Assembly: GCA_905339215.1 (NCBI GenBank)
Contig: CAJPFN010000070.1
Span: forward strand, 1 to 53,872
DNA: 53,872 nucleotides
From: Rhizobiaceae bacterium
GTDB taxonomy: Bacteria; Pseudomonadota; Alphaproteobacteria; Rhizobiales; Rhizobiaceae
Direction: 5' to 3'
How positions within the stretch are numbered: position 1 is the stretch's first letter; each line of letters starts with the position of its first letter. The translations under genes and the position numbers were made by a program. Shown in pieces: positions 8,573-18,706 of the stretch. Below the pieces are notes generated by a model that worked only from the letters and a program-made list of their open reading frames with translations, made no database searches and was not told where the DNA came from.

Positions 8573-8961
8573 CGGTTGTCTCCGGGCAGATAGCGTCGGA
8601 TGGAAGAGGTCTTCGGCGACAGCGCGGGGTCGATGTCGCGCATCTCGAACGACAGCATGAAGGACGAAGCTTCCAGCACCGAGGCGCAATAGGCTTCGGC
8701 GGCGGCGAAGACATGGGCGGTGGCCCTTTCCTTCGCTTCGGCACTTCGTCCGCCCCTGAGGCGCAGCGAAATGTCGAGGAAGGCATGGTCGGGATTGCCG
8801 TCGGCGATCACCACATGGGTGCAAGCAGTCGCCCGCACGCGGATGCCGGCCAGCGGCAGGATGCCGGTCTCCACCGCCGCATCGCGTAGGGCTCGGCACA
8901 GCCCGGCGACGTCCAGCCGCGCTTCCAGGTTCGGGGAATAGTCGATCTGGATATGCGGCAT
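8569..8961 (-). CDS. hpaF: 5-carboxymethyl-2-hydroxymuconate delta-isomerase
   Basis: A 130-residue CHMI/HpaF-family tautomerase (MIF superfamily). Proline follows the initiator Met (MPHIQIDYS), as expected for the catalytic N-terminal Pro, and the DISLRLRGGRSAEAKE and SFEMRDIDP segments are typical. It isomerises 5-carboxymethyl-2-hydroxymuconate before decarboxylation. The start at 8961 is fixed by the Pro and a GGGAGG-rich ribosome site. It is the first gene of the hpa operon and diverges from hpaR. Confidence 0.9.
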   Translation of the reverse strand: MPHIQIDYSPNLEARLDVAGLCRALRDAAVETGILPLAGIRVRATACTHVVIADGNPDHAFLDISLRLRGGRSAEAKERATAHVFAAAEAYCASVLEASSFMLSFEMRDIDPALSPKTSSIRRYLPGDNR

Positions 8962-9065
8962 CGCCCCCCTCCCTGATAGTTGCTTTGTTAAATATATTCC
9001 TTGCGCTGTCAACTAATTTCTCGCAAGCGATTGAGGCGCCGCGCGAAACCGGCGATATACGGGCC
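8962..9065. promoter_or_regulatory. divergent hpaF / hpaR promoter region
   Basis: This 104-bp spacer is clearly more AT-rich than its surroundings. TAGTTG (8977-8982) and CAACTA (9010-9015) are inverted copies flanking AATATATT (8991-8998), itself a palindrome. It is the natural place for HpaR operators controlling both directions. The site assignment is inference. Confidence 0.5.
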
Positions 9066-9566
9066 ATGACCGACGAAAGCTCTCCGCTTCGCCAGACCCG
9101 ACGTTCGCTTCCGATCGCCCTTCTGCGGGCGCGCGAGACGGTGATGGGCCCGATCCGCGACATGCTGGCCAGTTCGGGGGTGAACGAACAGAAATGGCGC
9201 ATCCTGCGCGTGCTGCAGGAACAGGGACCGCTGGAGCTGAGCCAGGTCGCCTCCGAGGCCTGTCTTCTGCTTTCGAGCCTGACGCGGATGGTCCGCCCGA
9301 TGGAGGACGAAGGATTAATCGTCCGTTCGACTCCACCCGAGGACCGCCGCAAGACCGTCGTCGCAATCACTGCCGCGGGTGAACGGCTGGTTCGCGCACA
9401 TTCCGGCCAGAGCCAGGCCATCTTCGAGCAGATCGAATTGCAGTTCGGCGCCGAACGTCTGGAGCAGCTTCTGGACCTATTGCAGGATCTTCAGTCGCTC
9501 GACCTGCGCGGTCCGCCTCACGTCGGAACGCAAACAGGGCCGGGTATCGGCCCCAGCCCTGCATAA
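9066..9566 (+). CDS. hpaR: MarR-family repressor of the homoprotocatechuate operon
   Basis: A 166-residue MarR-type winged-helix protein. The recognition region reads LSQVASEACLLLSSLTRMVRPMEDEGLIVRS and is followed by the DRRKTVVAITAAG wing. RSLPIALLRARETVM...NEQKWRILRVL matches the HpaR subgroup, which represses hpa genes until 4-hydroxyphenylacetate-type ligands bind. Start MTDESS at 9066 is preferred. The 27 extra in-frame residues upstream lie in the AT-rich promoter. Its position divergent from hpaF supports local control. About the last 25 residues (GPPHVGTQTGPGIGPSPA) are low-complexity and unlike the family core. Confidence 0.88.
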   Translation: MTDESSPLRQTRRSLPIALLRARETVMGPIRDMLASSGVNEQKWRILRVLQEQGPLELSQVASEACLLLSSLTRMVRPMEDEGLIVRSTPPEDRRKTVVAITAAGERLVRAHSGQSQAIFEQIELQFGAERLEQLLDLLQDLQSLDLRGPPHVGTQTGPGIGPSPA

Positions 9567-9603
9567 TCGACTTCACCGTTGCTGTCCGGCGGTCTGGCCG
9601 GGA

Positions 9604-10344
9604 TCAGTCGTCGCGATCGTCCTTGAAGGTCCGGTGTCCGGAGATCATCGTCGAGACGATCGACTGCCGGCTCATGATGTCCTCGCGGATCGCCACATAG
9701 ATGTGAATGATCATGAAGGTCAGGATCCACCACATACCGAGATGGTGGAGCGTGTGCAGCCTCTGGCTGTTCCAGGTGAAGCCGTGAACCCAGCCGAAGA
9801 GGTCGTGCGCGAGACTGCCCTCCTGAGCGCCTTCGGCATAGAGCGCCATGCCCGTGACGATCATGAAGCTCACGCCAAGCGTGATGAAGAAGAACATGGC
9901 GAGCTGGGCGAGCGGGTTGTGGCCGACATACTTCTTCGGCTCCCTCTCGAGAAACAGGTACCAGCGGATTTCGACAAGCACCTCCTTCCAGTAGGCCGCC
10001 CGCCAGAACGGCACGTAGAACAGCTGTCTGGCGTGGTGGTTGCCGAAGAACGCCCAGTAGATGCGGCCGAGGAAGCCGATCGCCAGCACCCAGCCTGCCG
10101 CGAAGTGGGCGAAGCGGATGTAGCCGAAGACGAACTGCTCCGCCGCCTCGCCGATCTGCGCCGACGGCGGGGGCGAGCCGATGAAATAGCCGGTCAGGCA
10201 GAGGACGACGATCGCCAGTGCGTTGACCCAGTGCCAGATACGCATCGGCGCTTCATAAACGTAGACCGAAGTCTGGCGGCTGACGGTCGCCAGGTCTTCC
10301 GGCGCGACGCCGTGGGCGTGAACGTCCGAAGTCGCGGTCGCCAT
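9604..10344 (-). CDS. hupC: Ni/Fe-hydrogenase b-type cytochrome subunit
   Basis: A 246-residue integral membrane diheme cytochrome b of the HupC/HyaC/HoxZ family. It anchors HupSL and passes electrons to quinone. Four hydrophobic segments are visible (near residues 40-57, 80-105, 150-172, 200-222) with heme-ligand type His in MRIWHWVNA, RFAHFAAGW and LHHLGMWW...HIYVA. It is the last gene of the hupSLEC unit and starts 4 bp after hupE ends. It is convergent with hpaR. Confidence 0.93.
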   Translation of the reverse strand: MATATSDVHAHGVAPEDLATVSRQTSVYVYEAPMRIWHWVNALAIVVLCLTGYFIGSPPPSAQIGEAAEQFVFGYIRFAHFAAGWVLAIGFLGRIYWAFFGNHHARQLFYVPFWRAAYWKEVLVEIRWYLFLEREPKKYVGHNPLAQLAMFFFITLGVSFMIVTGMALYAEGAQEGSLAHDLFGWVHGFTWNSQRLHTLHHLGMWWILTFMIIHIYVAIREDIMSRQSIVSTMISGHRTFKDDRDD

Positions 10345-10348
10345 GACT

Positions 10349-10921
10349 TCACCCCACCATCAGATAGAGGCCGGAAGCCGCGATGCCGGCGCCAAGCGCG
10401 CGCTGGACGATCACCTTCTCGGAAATGGCACGAGCGATCAGGATTCCGACGACATGCAGCGCCGCGGTCGAGATCACGAAGCCGGCCAGATAGGCGAGCG
10501 CATTGCCCGACGCCTCGGTTGCATGCGCGTGGCCGTGGCAAAGCGCAAACAGCGCAATCGCCGCAAGCGAGGCCTGGGTCAGCCCTTCTGCCTGCCCTTT
10601 TCGGCTGACCAGCGTCAGGACGCCGAACACCACCACGGACAGAACGATCCATGTTTCCACCATCGGCATGCCGATGCCGGCCCAGGAGAGTCCGGCGCCG
10701 GCCGCCATGGCCGCGATGAAGGCTGCAGCCCCTGCCCAGAAGCGGGTCGGGAGGATGAAGCCGGACCAGAGGCCGACGGCCAACATGGCGAGAAGGTGGT
10801 CGGGCCCGAGGATCGGGTGTTCCAGCCCATGGATGAAGCCGCTGGTGTCACCGTGCCCGGTGTGGGCCAGCGCAGGAGTGGCGATCAAGGCCAGCAGTGC
10901 GGCAAGAGTTGTTCTCTTCAT
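10349..10921 (-). CDS. hupE: HupE/UreJ-family nickel permease
   Basis: A 190-residue membrane protein with an N-terminal signal-like helix (MKRTTLAALLALIATPALA), then HTGHGDTSGFIHGLEHPILGPDHLLAMLAVGLW. The HP..G.DH metal-transport motif defines HupE/UreJ and is thought to move Ni2+ for hydrogenase maturation. About six hydrophobic segments follow. It sits 16 bp after hupL, between hupL and hupC. In Rhizobium leguminosarum hupE comes after hupC and hupD, so the order is rearranged here. Confidence 0.9.
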   Translation of the reverse strand: MKRTTLAALLALIATPALAHTGHGDTSGFIHGLEHPILGPDHLLAMLAVGLWSGFILPTRFWAGAAAFIAAMAAGAGLSWAGIGMPMVETWIVLSVVVFGVLTLVSRKGQAEGLTQASLAAIALFALCHGHAHATEASGNALAYLAGFVISTAALHVVGILIARAISEKVIVQRALGAGIAASGLYLMVG

Positions 10922-10936
10922 CGCTGTCTTCCTTTC

Positions 10937-12736
<1,800 letters not shown>

Positions 12737-12739
12737 GGC

Positions 12740-13825
12740 TCAGCCCTCCACTTTCGCTTGCGTCTTCTTCTGCGCGCGTTTCAGCGCGCTGATGGCGGCA
12801 TGCACCGCCACGCCGCCGCCGACCACGCCCGTTGCCGTCAATCCCACCTGGTCGGCGTTGGCCTCGACGCCGAAGGCCTTAATGTTGGTCAGCCGGTCGT
12901 AGAACGAGCCCTGGTCCCAGAACCCGTCCTCCGAGCAGCCGATGCAGCCATGGCCAGACTGGATCGGGAAGCTGGTTCCCTCGTTCCAGCGCACGGTCGA
13001 GCAGGCGTTGTAGGTGGTCGGACCCTTGCAGCCCATCTTGTAGAGGCAGTAGCCCTTGCGCGCGTTCTCGTCGTCCCAGGCCTCGACGAACTGGCCGGCG
13101 TCGAAATGCGGCCTGCGGTAGCACTTGTCGTGGATGCGCTGACCGTAGAACATCGCCGGACGTCCCTGGCGGTCTAGTTCCGGCAGGCGGTCGAAGGTCA
13201 GCATGTAGGTGATGACGCCGGTCATGACCTCGGCGATGGGCGGGCACCCGGGCACCTTGATGATCGGCTTGTCGGTGATGACCTTGTGGACGGGCGTGGC
13301 GCGGGTCGGATTCGGCGACGCAGCCTGCACGCAGCCATAGGATGCGCAGGCACCCCAGCTGATGATCGCCTTGGCGTCCTTCGCAGCGTGGCGGAGCTGT
13401 TCGACGAACGGCTTGCCGCCGACGATGCAGAACATGCCGTCCTCGTTGAGCGGCGGATTGCCTTCCACGGCAAGGATGTAGTTGCCCTTGTATTTCTGGA
13501 TCGTGTCTTCCAGCGCCGCCTCGGCAGCATGGCCCGCCGCCGCCATCAGTGTGTGCGAGTAGTCGAGGCTGATCATCGACAGCACGACGTCCTTCGCCAG
13601 CGGATGCGCGCCGCGAATGAAGGACTCCGAACAGCACGTGCATTCCAGGCCGTTGACCCAGATCACCGGCGTTCGTGGCTTCGTTTCCATCGCATGGGCG
13701 ATCTTCGGCACGAAGGCCGGCCCCAGCCCGAGCGCGCTCGCGGTCAGCGAGCAGTATTTCATGAAGCTGCGCCGGGTGATCCCCTGCTTGCGCATGACCT
13801 CATAGAAGGTTTCAACCTGGCTCAA
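12740..13825 (-). CDS. hupS: uptake [NiFe]-hydrogenase small subunit
   Basis: A 361-residue FeS subunit with a Tat signal ([12 protein letters not shown] at 18-19) and a C-terminal hydrophobic anchor. The proximal cluster region reads ECTCCSES, with CTCC rather than the usual CTGC, and a further Cys lies in [12 protein letters not shown]. These two supernumerary Cys are the marker of oxygen-tolerant group 1d enzymes with a [4Fe-3S] cluster. The start is taken as TTG at 13825. GGGAGG lies 7 nt upstream and the resulting N-terminus ([15 protein letters not shown]) matches other HupS. ATG at 13849 or 13870 would lie upstream of that ribosome site. Confidence 0.95.
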   Translation of the reverse strand: MSQVETFYEVMRKQGITRRSFMKYCSLTASALGLGPAFVPKIAHAMETKPRTPVIWVNGLECTCCSESFIRGAHPLAKDVVLSMISLDYSHTLMAAAGHAAEAALEDTIQKYKGNYILAVEGNPPLNEDGMFCIVGGKPFVEQLRHAAKDAKAIISWGACASYGCVQAASPNPTRATPVHKVITDKPIIKVPGCPPIAEVMTGVITYMLTFDRLPELDRQGRPAMFYGQRIHDKCYRRPHFDAGQFVEAWDDENARKGYCLYKMGCKGPTTYNACSTVRWNEGTSFPIQSGHGCIGCSEDGFWDQGSFYDRLTNIKAFGVEANADQVGLTATGVVGGGVAVHAAISALKRAQKKTQAKVEG

Positions 13826-14024
13826 CGATGGTCCTCCCTGGTCCTGCATGCCCTTACCGTGCCGAAGCACAGTTCCTCAGCGCCAAGGAGAGCAGGCCCA
13901 CGCGGGCCGCACAAACAGATTCAATAAGGAGACGATCGACGTTTAGTCGTTTAAATACATGGACTTACGAAGGCGACCCGGGAAAGCGCTCGGCAGTCTG
14001 CTAACCGTCTTTTCAGCAAGATGG
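13826..14024 (-). promoter_or_regulatory. hupSLEC promoter region
   Basis: This 199-bp gap separates hypF from hupS. It contains CGAC-GTTTA-GTCG within an AT-rich stretch near 13937-13960, a possible regulator site. No TGGC-N8-TTGC sigma54 promoter was found on the minus strand, so activation by HupR with sigma70 is more likely. The ribosome site for the TTG start of hupS is at its 5' border. Confidence 0.45.
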
Positions 14025-16268
14025 TCAGTTGCTTTCCGCCCCGCGGACCTGCCGCGCCGCAGCAATAGCCGCCTGCCCCAGAGCCAGCCCGCCATCGTTC
14101 GCGGGCGTCGTGCGATGGACCAGTACGGGGATATCGCCGAGCGCCCTCATCGCAAGACCCAGCAGCAAGGCGTTCTGGAAGCAGCCGCCCGACAGCGCAA
14201 CGGCGTGCGCCTCGCCCGAGCGGACCAACTCCCGGGCGCGCTGAGCGAAGGCGTTCGCAAGCCAGGCGTGGAAGCGCCAGGCGATCGTTTCCGCCGATGA
14301 CCCGGCGGTGAGATCGGCAACGATGTCGCGGAACACCGGCGAGGGATCGATTTCAGCCCCATCTACCGCGCTGCCATAGGCCACATGACTGAAGCCGGCG
14401 CGGTGCGCCAGCGCCTCCAGGCCCATCGCCGCTTCCCCTTCATAGGTCTGCGCCTCGGCGCAGAGCCCGAGGCATGCGGCAACCGCGTCGAAAAGCCGGC
14501 CCGCGCTCGATGACCGGGGCGCATTGAAGCCTCGGGTTGCGGCGTGCCGGACCGCTTCGCGCGGGGCTGTGGGGAAAAGCGCGTCCGCCCGGTCGGCGAG
14601 CCCCGCCTGGTCGAGCCTGGCCAGCGCGTTGCGCCACGGCTCGCGCGCCGCGCGGTCTCCGCCGATCAGCGGCGCCTGCCGCAACCATGCCCGACGCTCG
14701 AAGCCGAGATAGTCCCCGAGCAGGAGTTCCCCGCCCCAGATCGTCCCGTCCGGCCCGAGACCGGTACCGTCCAGCACGATCCCTGCCACCGGCCCGCCCC
14801 CGAGCGGCCACGAATTCTCGACCAGGCAGGACGCCAGGTGCGCGTGGTGGTGCCAGATCTCGGCGACCGGCAGCCCCATGCGCCGCCCGGCAATCGTGGC
14901 CCGGTAGCCGGGATGCGCATCGACGGCCACCAGCGCCGGGCGATGCTCGAACAGGGCCGTGTAGTCCGCCACCGCCTTGTCAAACTCCTCGGCGCACAAT
15001 GCGTCATCGAGGTCGCCGAGATGGTGCCCCAGCAGAGCCTGCCCGTTCTTGACCAGGCAGATCGCCCCCTTCATCTGGCCGCCCAGCGCCAACACCTGCG
15101 GGGCCTCGTCGAACCCCGGCGGCAGCGGCAGGGTTCCCGGCGTCCTGCCCCGCGCGCGGCGCAGGATCATCGGCGGATCGCCGCGCTCCACGCTGTCGTC
15201 GAGCCGGCGCGCGATATCGCGGTCATGCATGAGGAAGGCGTCGGCGAAGGCAGAGAGTTTTTCGCGCGCCTCGTCATTGCCCACCACCTGGGGCTCGCCG
15301 GACAGATTGCCGCTGGTCATCACCAGCACGCCGCCGAAGGCGTCCAGCAGCAAGTGATGCAGCGGCGTGTAGGGCAGCATGACTCCGAGCGTCGACATCC
15401 TCGGAGCGAGCTCATCGGGCAAAATGCCTCGCGAGGCAACCAGGGCGATCGGAGCCGCCGCATCGCGCAGGATCGCGAGATCCGCCTCAGTCAGGTTAGC
15501 CACGCCTTGCAGCACGGCTTCATGCGCCATCAGTGCGAACGGCTTGGCCGGCCGGCGCTTGCGGGACCGCAGCATCGCCACGGCTTGCCCGTTGGCGGCA
15601 TCGCAGGCGAGGTGAAAGCCTCCCAGCCCCTTCACCGCGACGATCTCACCCGCCTTCAGCCGCCGCACGGCCTCGGCGACGGGATCGCCGCGAACTTCCC
15701 GGCCTCCAGCCTCCAGCCAAAGGCGCGGTCCGCAGCGGGGGCAGGCCACGGGCTGTGCGTGGAACCGGCGGTCTGCCGGGTTCTCGTATTCGGCCCGGCA
15801 CTCGTCGCACATCACGAAGTCTGCCATCGTGGTCTTCGCGCGGTCGTAGGGCAGGCCCCTGAGGATGGTGAAGCGCGGACCGCAATGGGTGCAGTTGGTG
15901 AAGGCGTAACCCTTCCGCCTGCCCTCGCCGCGAATCTCCGCCACGCAATCCGGGCAGGTCGCCGCATCCGGGGTCACTCGCGTTTCGGACCCCGATCCCC
16001 GCGACGGGGCAATTGCGAATCCGGTCGGTAAAACACCGGCGAAGGGACTTACCTCAACGGAATCCACCCGCGCCAGTTTGGGCGCCCTTGCGGATATCGC
16101 GGCGACGAAACCATCGAGATTTCCCCCTTCCGCTTCGATCAGGACGCCCTCGGGATCGTTGAGCACACGCCCGCTCAGCCCGAATTCCTGAGCCAGTTGC
16201 CAGACAAAGGGCCGGAAGCCGACCCCCTGCACCTGTCCCCGAACGCGGATCGAAACAGCCCCGGCCAT
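14025..16268 (-). CDS. hypF: carbamoyltransferase HypF (hydrogenase maturation)
   Basis: A 747-residue HypF. An acylphosphatase-like domain leads (IRVRGQVQGVGFRPFVWQLA), followed by two zinc-finger pairs (CPDC...CTHC and CDEC...CPRC, residues ~105-185), a YrdC-like domain (VAVKGLGGFHLACDAA onward), and a Kae1-like carbamoyltransferase domain with HHHAHLASC near residue 460. It turns carbamoyl phosphate into the thiocarboxamide on HypE that becomes the CN ligands. It lies 27 bp after hupV, so it is probably co-transcribed with hupTUV rather than with the other hyp genes. Confidence 0.96.
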   Translation of the reverse strand: MAGAVSIRVRGQVQGVGFRPFVWQLAQEFGLSGRVLNDPEGVLIEAEGGNLDGFVAAISARAPKLARVDSVEVSPFAGVLPTGFAIAPSRGSGSETRVTPDAATCPDCVAEIRGEGRRKGYAFTNCTHCGPRFTILRGLPYDRAKTTMADFVMCDECRAEYENPADRRFHAQPVACPRCGPRLWLEAGGREVRGDPVAEAVRRLKAGEIVAVKGLGGFHLACDAANGQAVAMLRSRKRRPAKPFALMAHEAVLQGVANLTEADLAILRDAAAPIALVASRGILPDELAPRMSTLGVMLPYTPLHHLLLDAFGGVLVMTSGNLSGEPQVVGNDEAREKLSAFADAFLMHDRDIARRLDDSVERGDPPMILRRARGRTPGTLPLPPGFDEAPQVLALGGQMKGAICLVKNGQALLGHHLGDLDDALCAEEFDKAVADYTALFEHRPALVAVDAHPGYRATIAGRRMGLPVAEIWHHHAHLASCLVENSWPLGGGPVAGIVLDGTGLGPDGTIWGGELLLGDYLGFERRAWLRQAPLIGGDRAAREPWRNALARLDQAGLADRADALFPTAPREAVRHAATRGFNAPRSSSAGRLFDAVAACLGLCAEAQTYEGEAAMGLEALAHRAGFSHVAYGSAVDGAEIDPSPVFRDIVADLTAGSSAETIAWRFHAWLANAFAQRARELVRSGEAHAVALSGGCFQNALLLGLAMRALGDIPVLVHRTTPANDGGLALGQAAIAAARQVRGAESN

Positions 16269-16295
16269 CGGACGACGTCATCCCTCGAGGGTGTT

Positions 16296-17723
16296 TCAAT
16301 GCACCGTGCAAACCATGCAGGGATCGAAGCTGCGGACCACATGCTGCACTGCCAGCGCGCCCGGTCCCTCGACTGCGATTCCTTCGAGCGCGGCCTCTAG
16401 CGGCCCGGGCATTCCCGAACCGTCGCGCGGCGAGAAATTCCAGGTCGTCGGCGCGATGATCTGATAGCCGACGATCCTGCCGCCCTCAATGCGCAGCCAG
16501 TGCCCGAGTGCCCCGCGCGCGGCCTCTACAAGGCCGGCCCCCCTACCCGTATGCGGGAGTTCCCCTCGCGCCATGTATGGTGCGCCGGGCTCGATTTCCG
16601 CCGCCAATCGCTCCATCACGATCTGCGTGCGAGCCAATTCGAGGAGACGCCCGGCGACCCGCGCCAAGACGCCACCGCCAGCGAGCGCGACAGCCAGCGG
16701 GTGGCCGTCCACGACCTGGCGGGCCAGAGCGCCAACCTCGAAAGCCTTGCCGTCGAGCCGCGGCGCCTTGCACCAGCTGTAGCCCGGCGCGGCCATGGCC
16801 TCGTCCGGCTCCGTCGCCCCGTCCCACGGATGCGCCGCGTCGCCGCGCATCCAGGCATGTGTCAGGTCCTCGACGATTCCGCGCGTGTCAAGCGGCTTGA
16901 GACGCCCCTCCCAGACGCCCGCGGCAAAAACAGGGCCGCTCTCCAGCGCGTATGCGCCATAGGAGAGGTAGCGTCCGGCCCCGCGGCCAAGCGTTTCCAG
17001 CCCGAGGTCTTCGGCGATCTCCAGGAAAAGTGCGGCATCCCCGTGCGTCCAGCGCATCAGCCCTTCGAGCGAGGCGATCGCTGCGAACTCTTCGAGCTTT
17101 CCACCAAACACCACGCCTTCCAGATAGCGCCGGAAGGAGCGCAGGGTTGCCTGGAGGCGCGCCTTCTCGCTCAGTCCCGGCGCACGGGTCACTCCGCCCG
17201 GCTGGATGGCAAGCGTATGAGGCCATTTACCGGCAAGCAGACCCATGACATGCAGGAGTCTCGTCCGAGCCTCGACCGCGCTGCGCTGCGCGCTGCCCTC
17301 CAGCGCCGTAAACCTTTCGATCGCCCGACGGTGCCACGATTTCCCGGCATAGTCGGGCCGAGCGAAATCGGGCATGAAGAACAGGTGGAAATGCGCCAGA
17401 TGGTCCGCGACGTTTTCGGTCGCGTGGATCAGGGCGGTCATCGCTGCACCCTGGCGTGTCGGTCTCAGCCCCATGGCATCGCCGAGCGCCGCGGCCGCAG
17501 CCGCCGACTGGCTGATCGAGCAGATGCCGCAGATGCGCGGCGTGAGCACCAAAGCGTCGCGCGGATCGCGCCCTTCCAGCATACGCTCGAAGCCGCGATA
17601 GAGCGGCGAACTCACCTCGGCGCGCGCCACGCGTCCATCGCTTATGTCGAGCGCAACTTCGAGGTCGCCCTCGACCCGGTTGAAAGGACCGAGGACCAGC
17701 CGCGCCGCCTGCGGCTCGCTCAT
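16296..17723 (-). CDS. hupV: H2-sensing regulatory hydrogenase, large subunit
   Basis: A 475-residue HupV/HoxC protein. The L1 motif is RICGICSISQ, the Ser/Gln variant typical of sensor hydrogenases. The chain ends exactly at DPCMVCTVH with no C-terminal peptide, so no protease processing is needed; this is diagnostic of the regulatory class. It binds H2 in the cytoplasm with HupU and signals to HupT. The start MSEPQ overlaps the hupU stop by 4 bp. The frame is open further upstream but that part is antisense-like overlap with hupU. Confidence 0.95.
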   Translation of the reverse strand: MSEPQAARLVLGPFNRVEGDLEVALDISDGRVARAEVSSPLYRGFERMLEGRDPRDALVLTPRICGICSISQSAAAAAALGDAMGLRPTRQGAAMTALIHATENVADHLAHFHLFFMPDFARPDYAGKSWHRRAIERFTALEGSAQRSAVEARTRLLHVMGLLAGKWPHTLAIQPGGVTRAPGLSEKARLQATLRSFRRYLEGVVFGGKLEEFAAIASLEGLMRWTHGDAALFLEIAEDLGLETLGRGAGRYLSYGAYALESGPVFAAGVWEGRLKPLDTRGIVEDLTHAWMRGDAAHPWDGATEPDEAMAAPGYSWCKAPRLDGKAFEVGALARQVVDGHPLAVALAGGGVLARVAGRLLELARTQIVMERLAAEIEPGAPYMARGELPHTGRGAGLVEAARGALGHWLRIEGGRIVGYQIIAPTTWNFSPRDGSGMPGPLEAALEGIAVEGPGALAVQHVVRSFDPCMVCTVH

Positions 17724-18706
17724 TTCGGCTGCCTCAGAGTGGGCGGCACGACGATCCGGTCGGCTCGCGCATTGCGCCCGATCCGGTCGGGCGTCGCCGC
17801 CTTCGACAGCGATGCGAGCGCCATGAACCAGGCCTTCGGCATGTCGGTCGGCAGGCCCACCGGGAATCCTGCGATCTTCGGCGTTTCGACGAAGGCATGC
17901 GCCGGGTCCTCGAACCGCGGCGCGGTGCAGTTGATGCAGGGGTAACCCCCACGGGTGCAACTGCCTTCACCGTTCCAGGGCCGTATGTTGCAGTCGCCGA
18001 CCGCCTGCGTTCCGATGCAGCCGAGATTCTCCATCATGCAGCCGATCTCGGACAGTTCGCGCGCGCTGGCCTTGTACTCGTAGAACTCATTCTTGGGGCA
18101 TCCGTGATGCACCAGATGATCAGCGTAGAAACGCGGGCGCCCGTAGCCGTCGAGTGCGGGGAACTCGCCGGAAGCGAGCAGCATCAATGTCTCCGTCACC
18201 CAGCCAGGATGCGTGGGACAGCCCGCTATGTTGACAACCGGCAGGCCGGACCGAGATCGCCAGCTCCGCGCCAACAGCCCGCCGGCATGCGCGCCGTCAT
18301 GCTGCAGCCCGACGGCGTCGCTCGGATTGCCGCCGGCGGCTGTCACGCCGCCATAGGCCGCGCAGGAGCCGACGGCGACCACGTGGCGCGCTTGCGCGGC
18401 GATCCGCTCGACCCAGTGCATCAGGCTTTCGCCTGTGCCGGCGAGCATCTGGAAGCGGCCAGTGCCGGCCGGGCCACGCGCAACGGCGCCTTCGACGCAG
18501 AGAATGTCGAGTTCCACCCGTCCCTCTGCGACGTCCTCGAGGATCGCCCTGGCTTCAGCGCCAGTCTGCACCGAAAGCGCTGGATGCCAAAGTACGCGAA
18601 TGCCGGCGTCCTCCAGAATTTCGAGCACGCCCGGGTCTTCGGCGCAGAGCAGCGACATGGTGCACCCGCCGCAGCCGGCGGCCTGGAGCCACAACAGGGA
18701 GGTCAT
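17720..18706 (-). CDS. hupU: H2-sensing regulatory hydrogenase, small subunit
   Basis: A 328-residue HupU/HoxB protein. It begins MTSLLWLQAAGCGGCTMSLL with the standard CxxC proximal motif and no Tat signal or membrane anchor, so it stays cytoplasmic. Further cluster ligands are in GSCAAYGG, AGCPTHPGW, HHGCPKNEFYE and CTRGGYPCINC. Unlike HupS it lacks the two extra cysteines. It overlaps the hupT stop by 4 bp (18703-18706), and hupV by 4 bp, showing tight coupling of the three sensor genes. Confidence 0.95.
   Translation of the reverse strand: MTSLLWLQAAGCGGCTMSLLCAEDPGVLEILEDAGIRVLWHPALSVQTGAEARAILEDVAEGRVELDILCVEGAVARGPAGTGRFQMLAGTGESLMHWVERIAAQARHVVAVGSCAAYGGVTAAGGNPSDAVGLQHDGAHAGGLLARSWRSRSGLPVVNIAGCPTHPGWVTETLMLLASGEFPALDGYGRPRFYADHLVHHGCPKNEFYEYKASARELSEIGCMMENLGCIGTQAVGDCNIRPWNGEGSCTRGGYPCINCTAPRFEDPAHAFVETPKIAGFPVGLPTDMPKAWFMALASLSKAATPDRIGRNARADRIVVPPTLRQPK

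Noticed and set aside
16296-17723. hupV as a truncated HupL because it lacks the C-terminal peptide
   Set aside because: Ending at DPCMVCTVH is the normal state for sensor hydrogenases, and hupU and hupT neighbours confirm the role.
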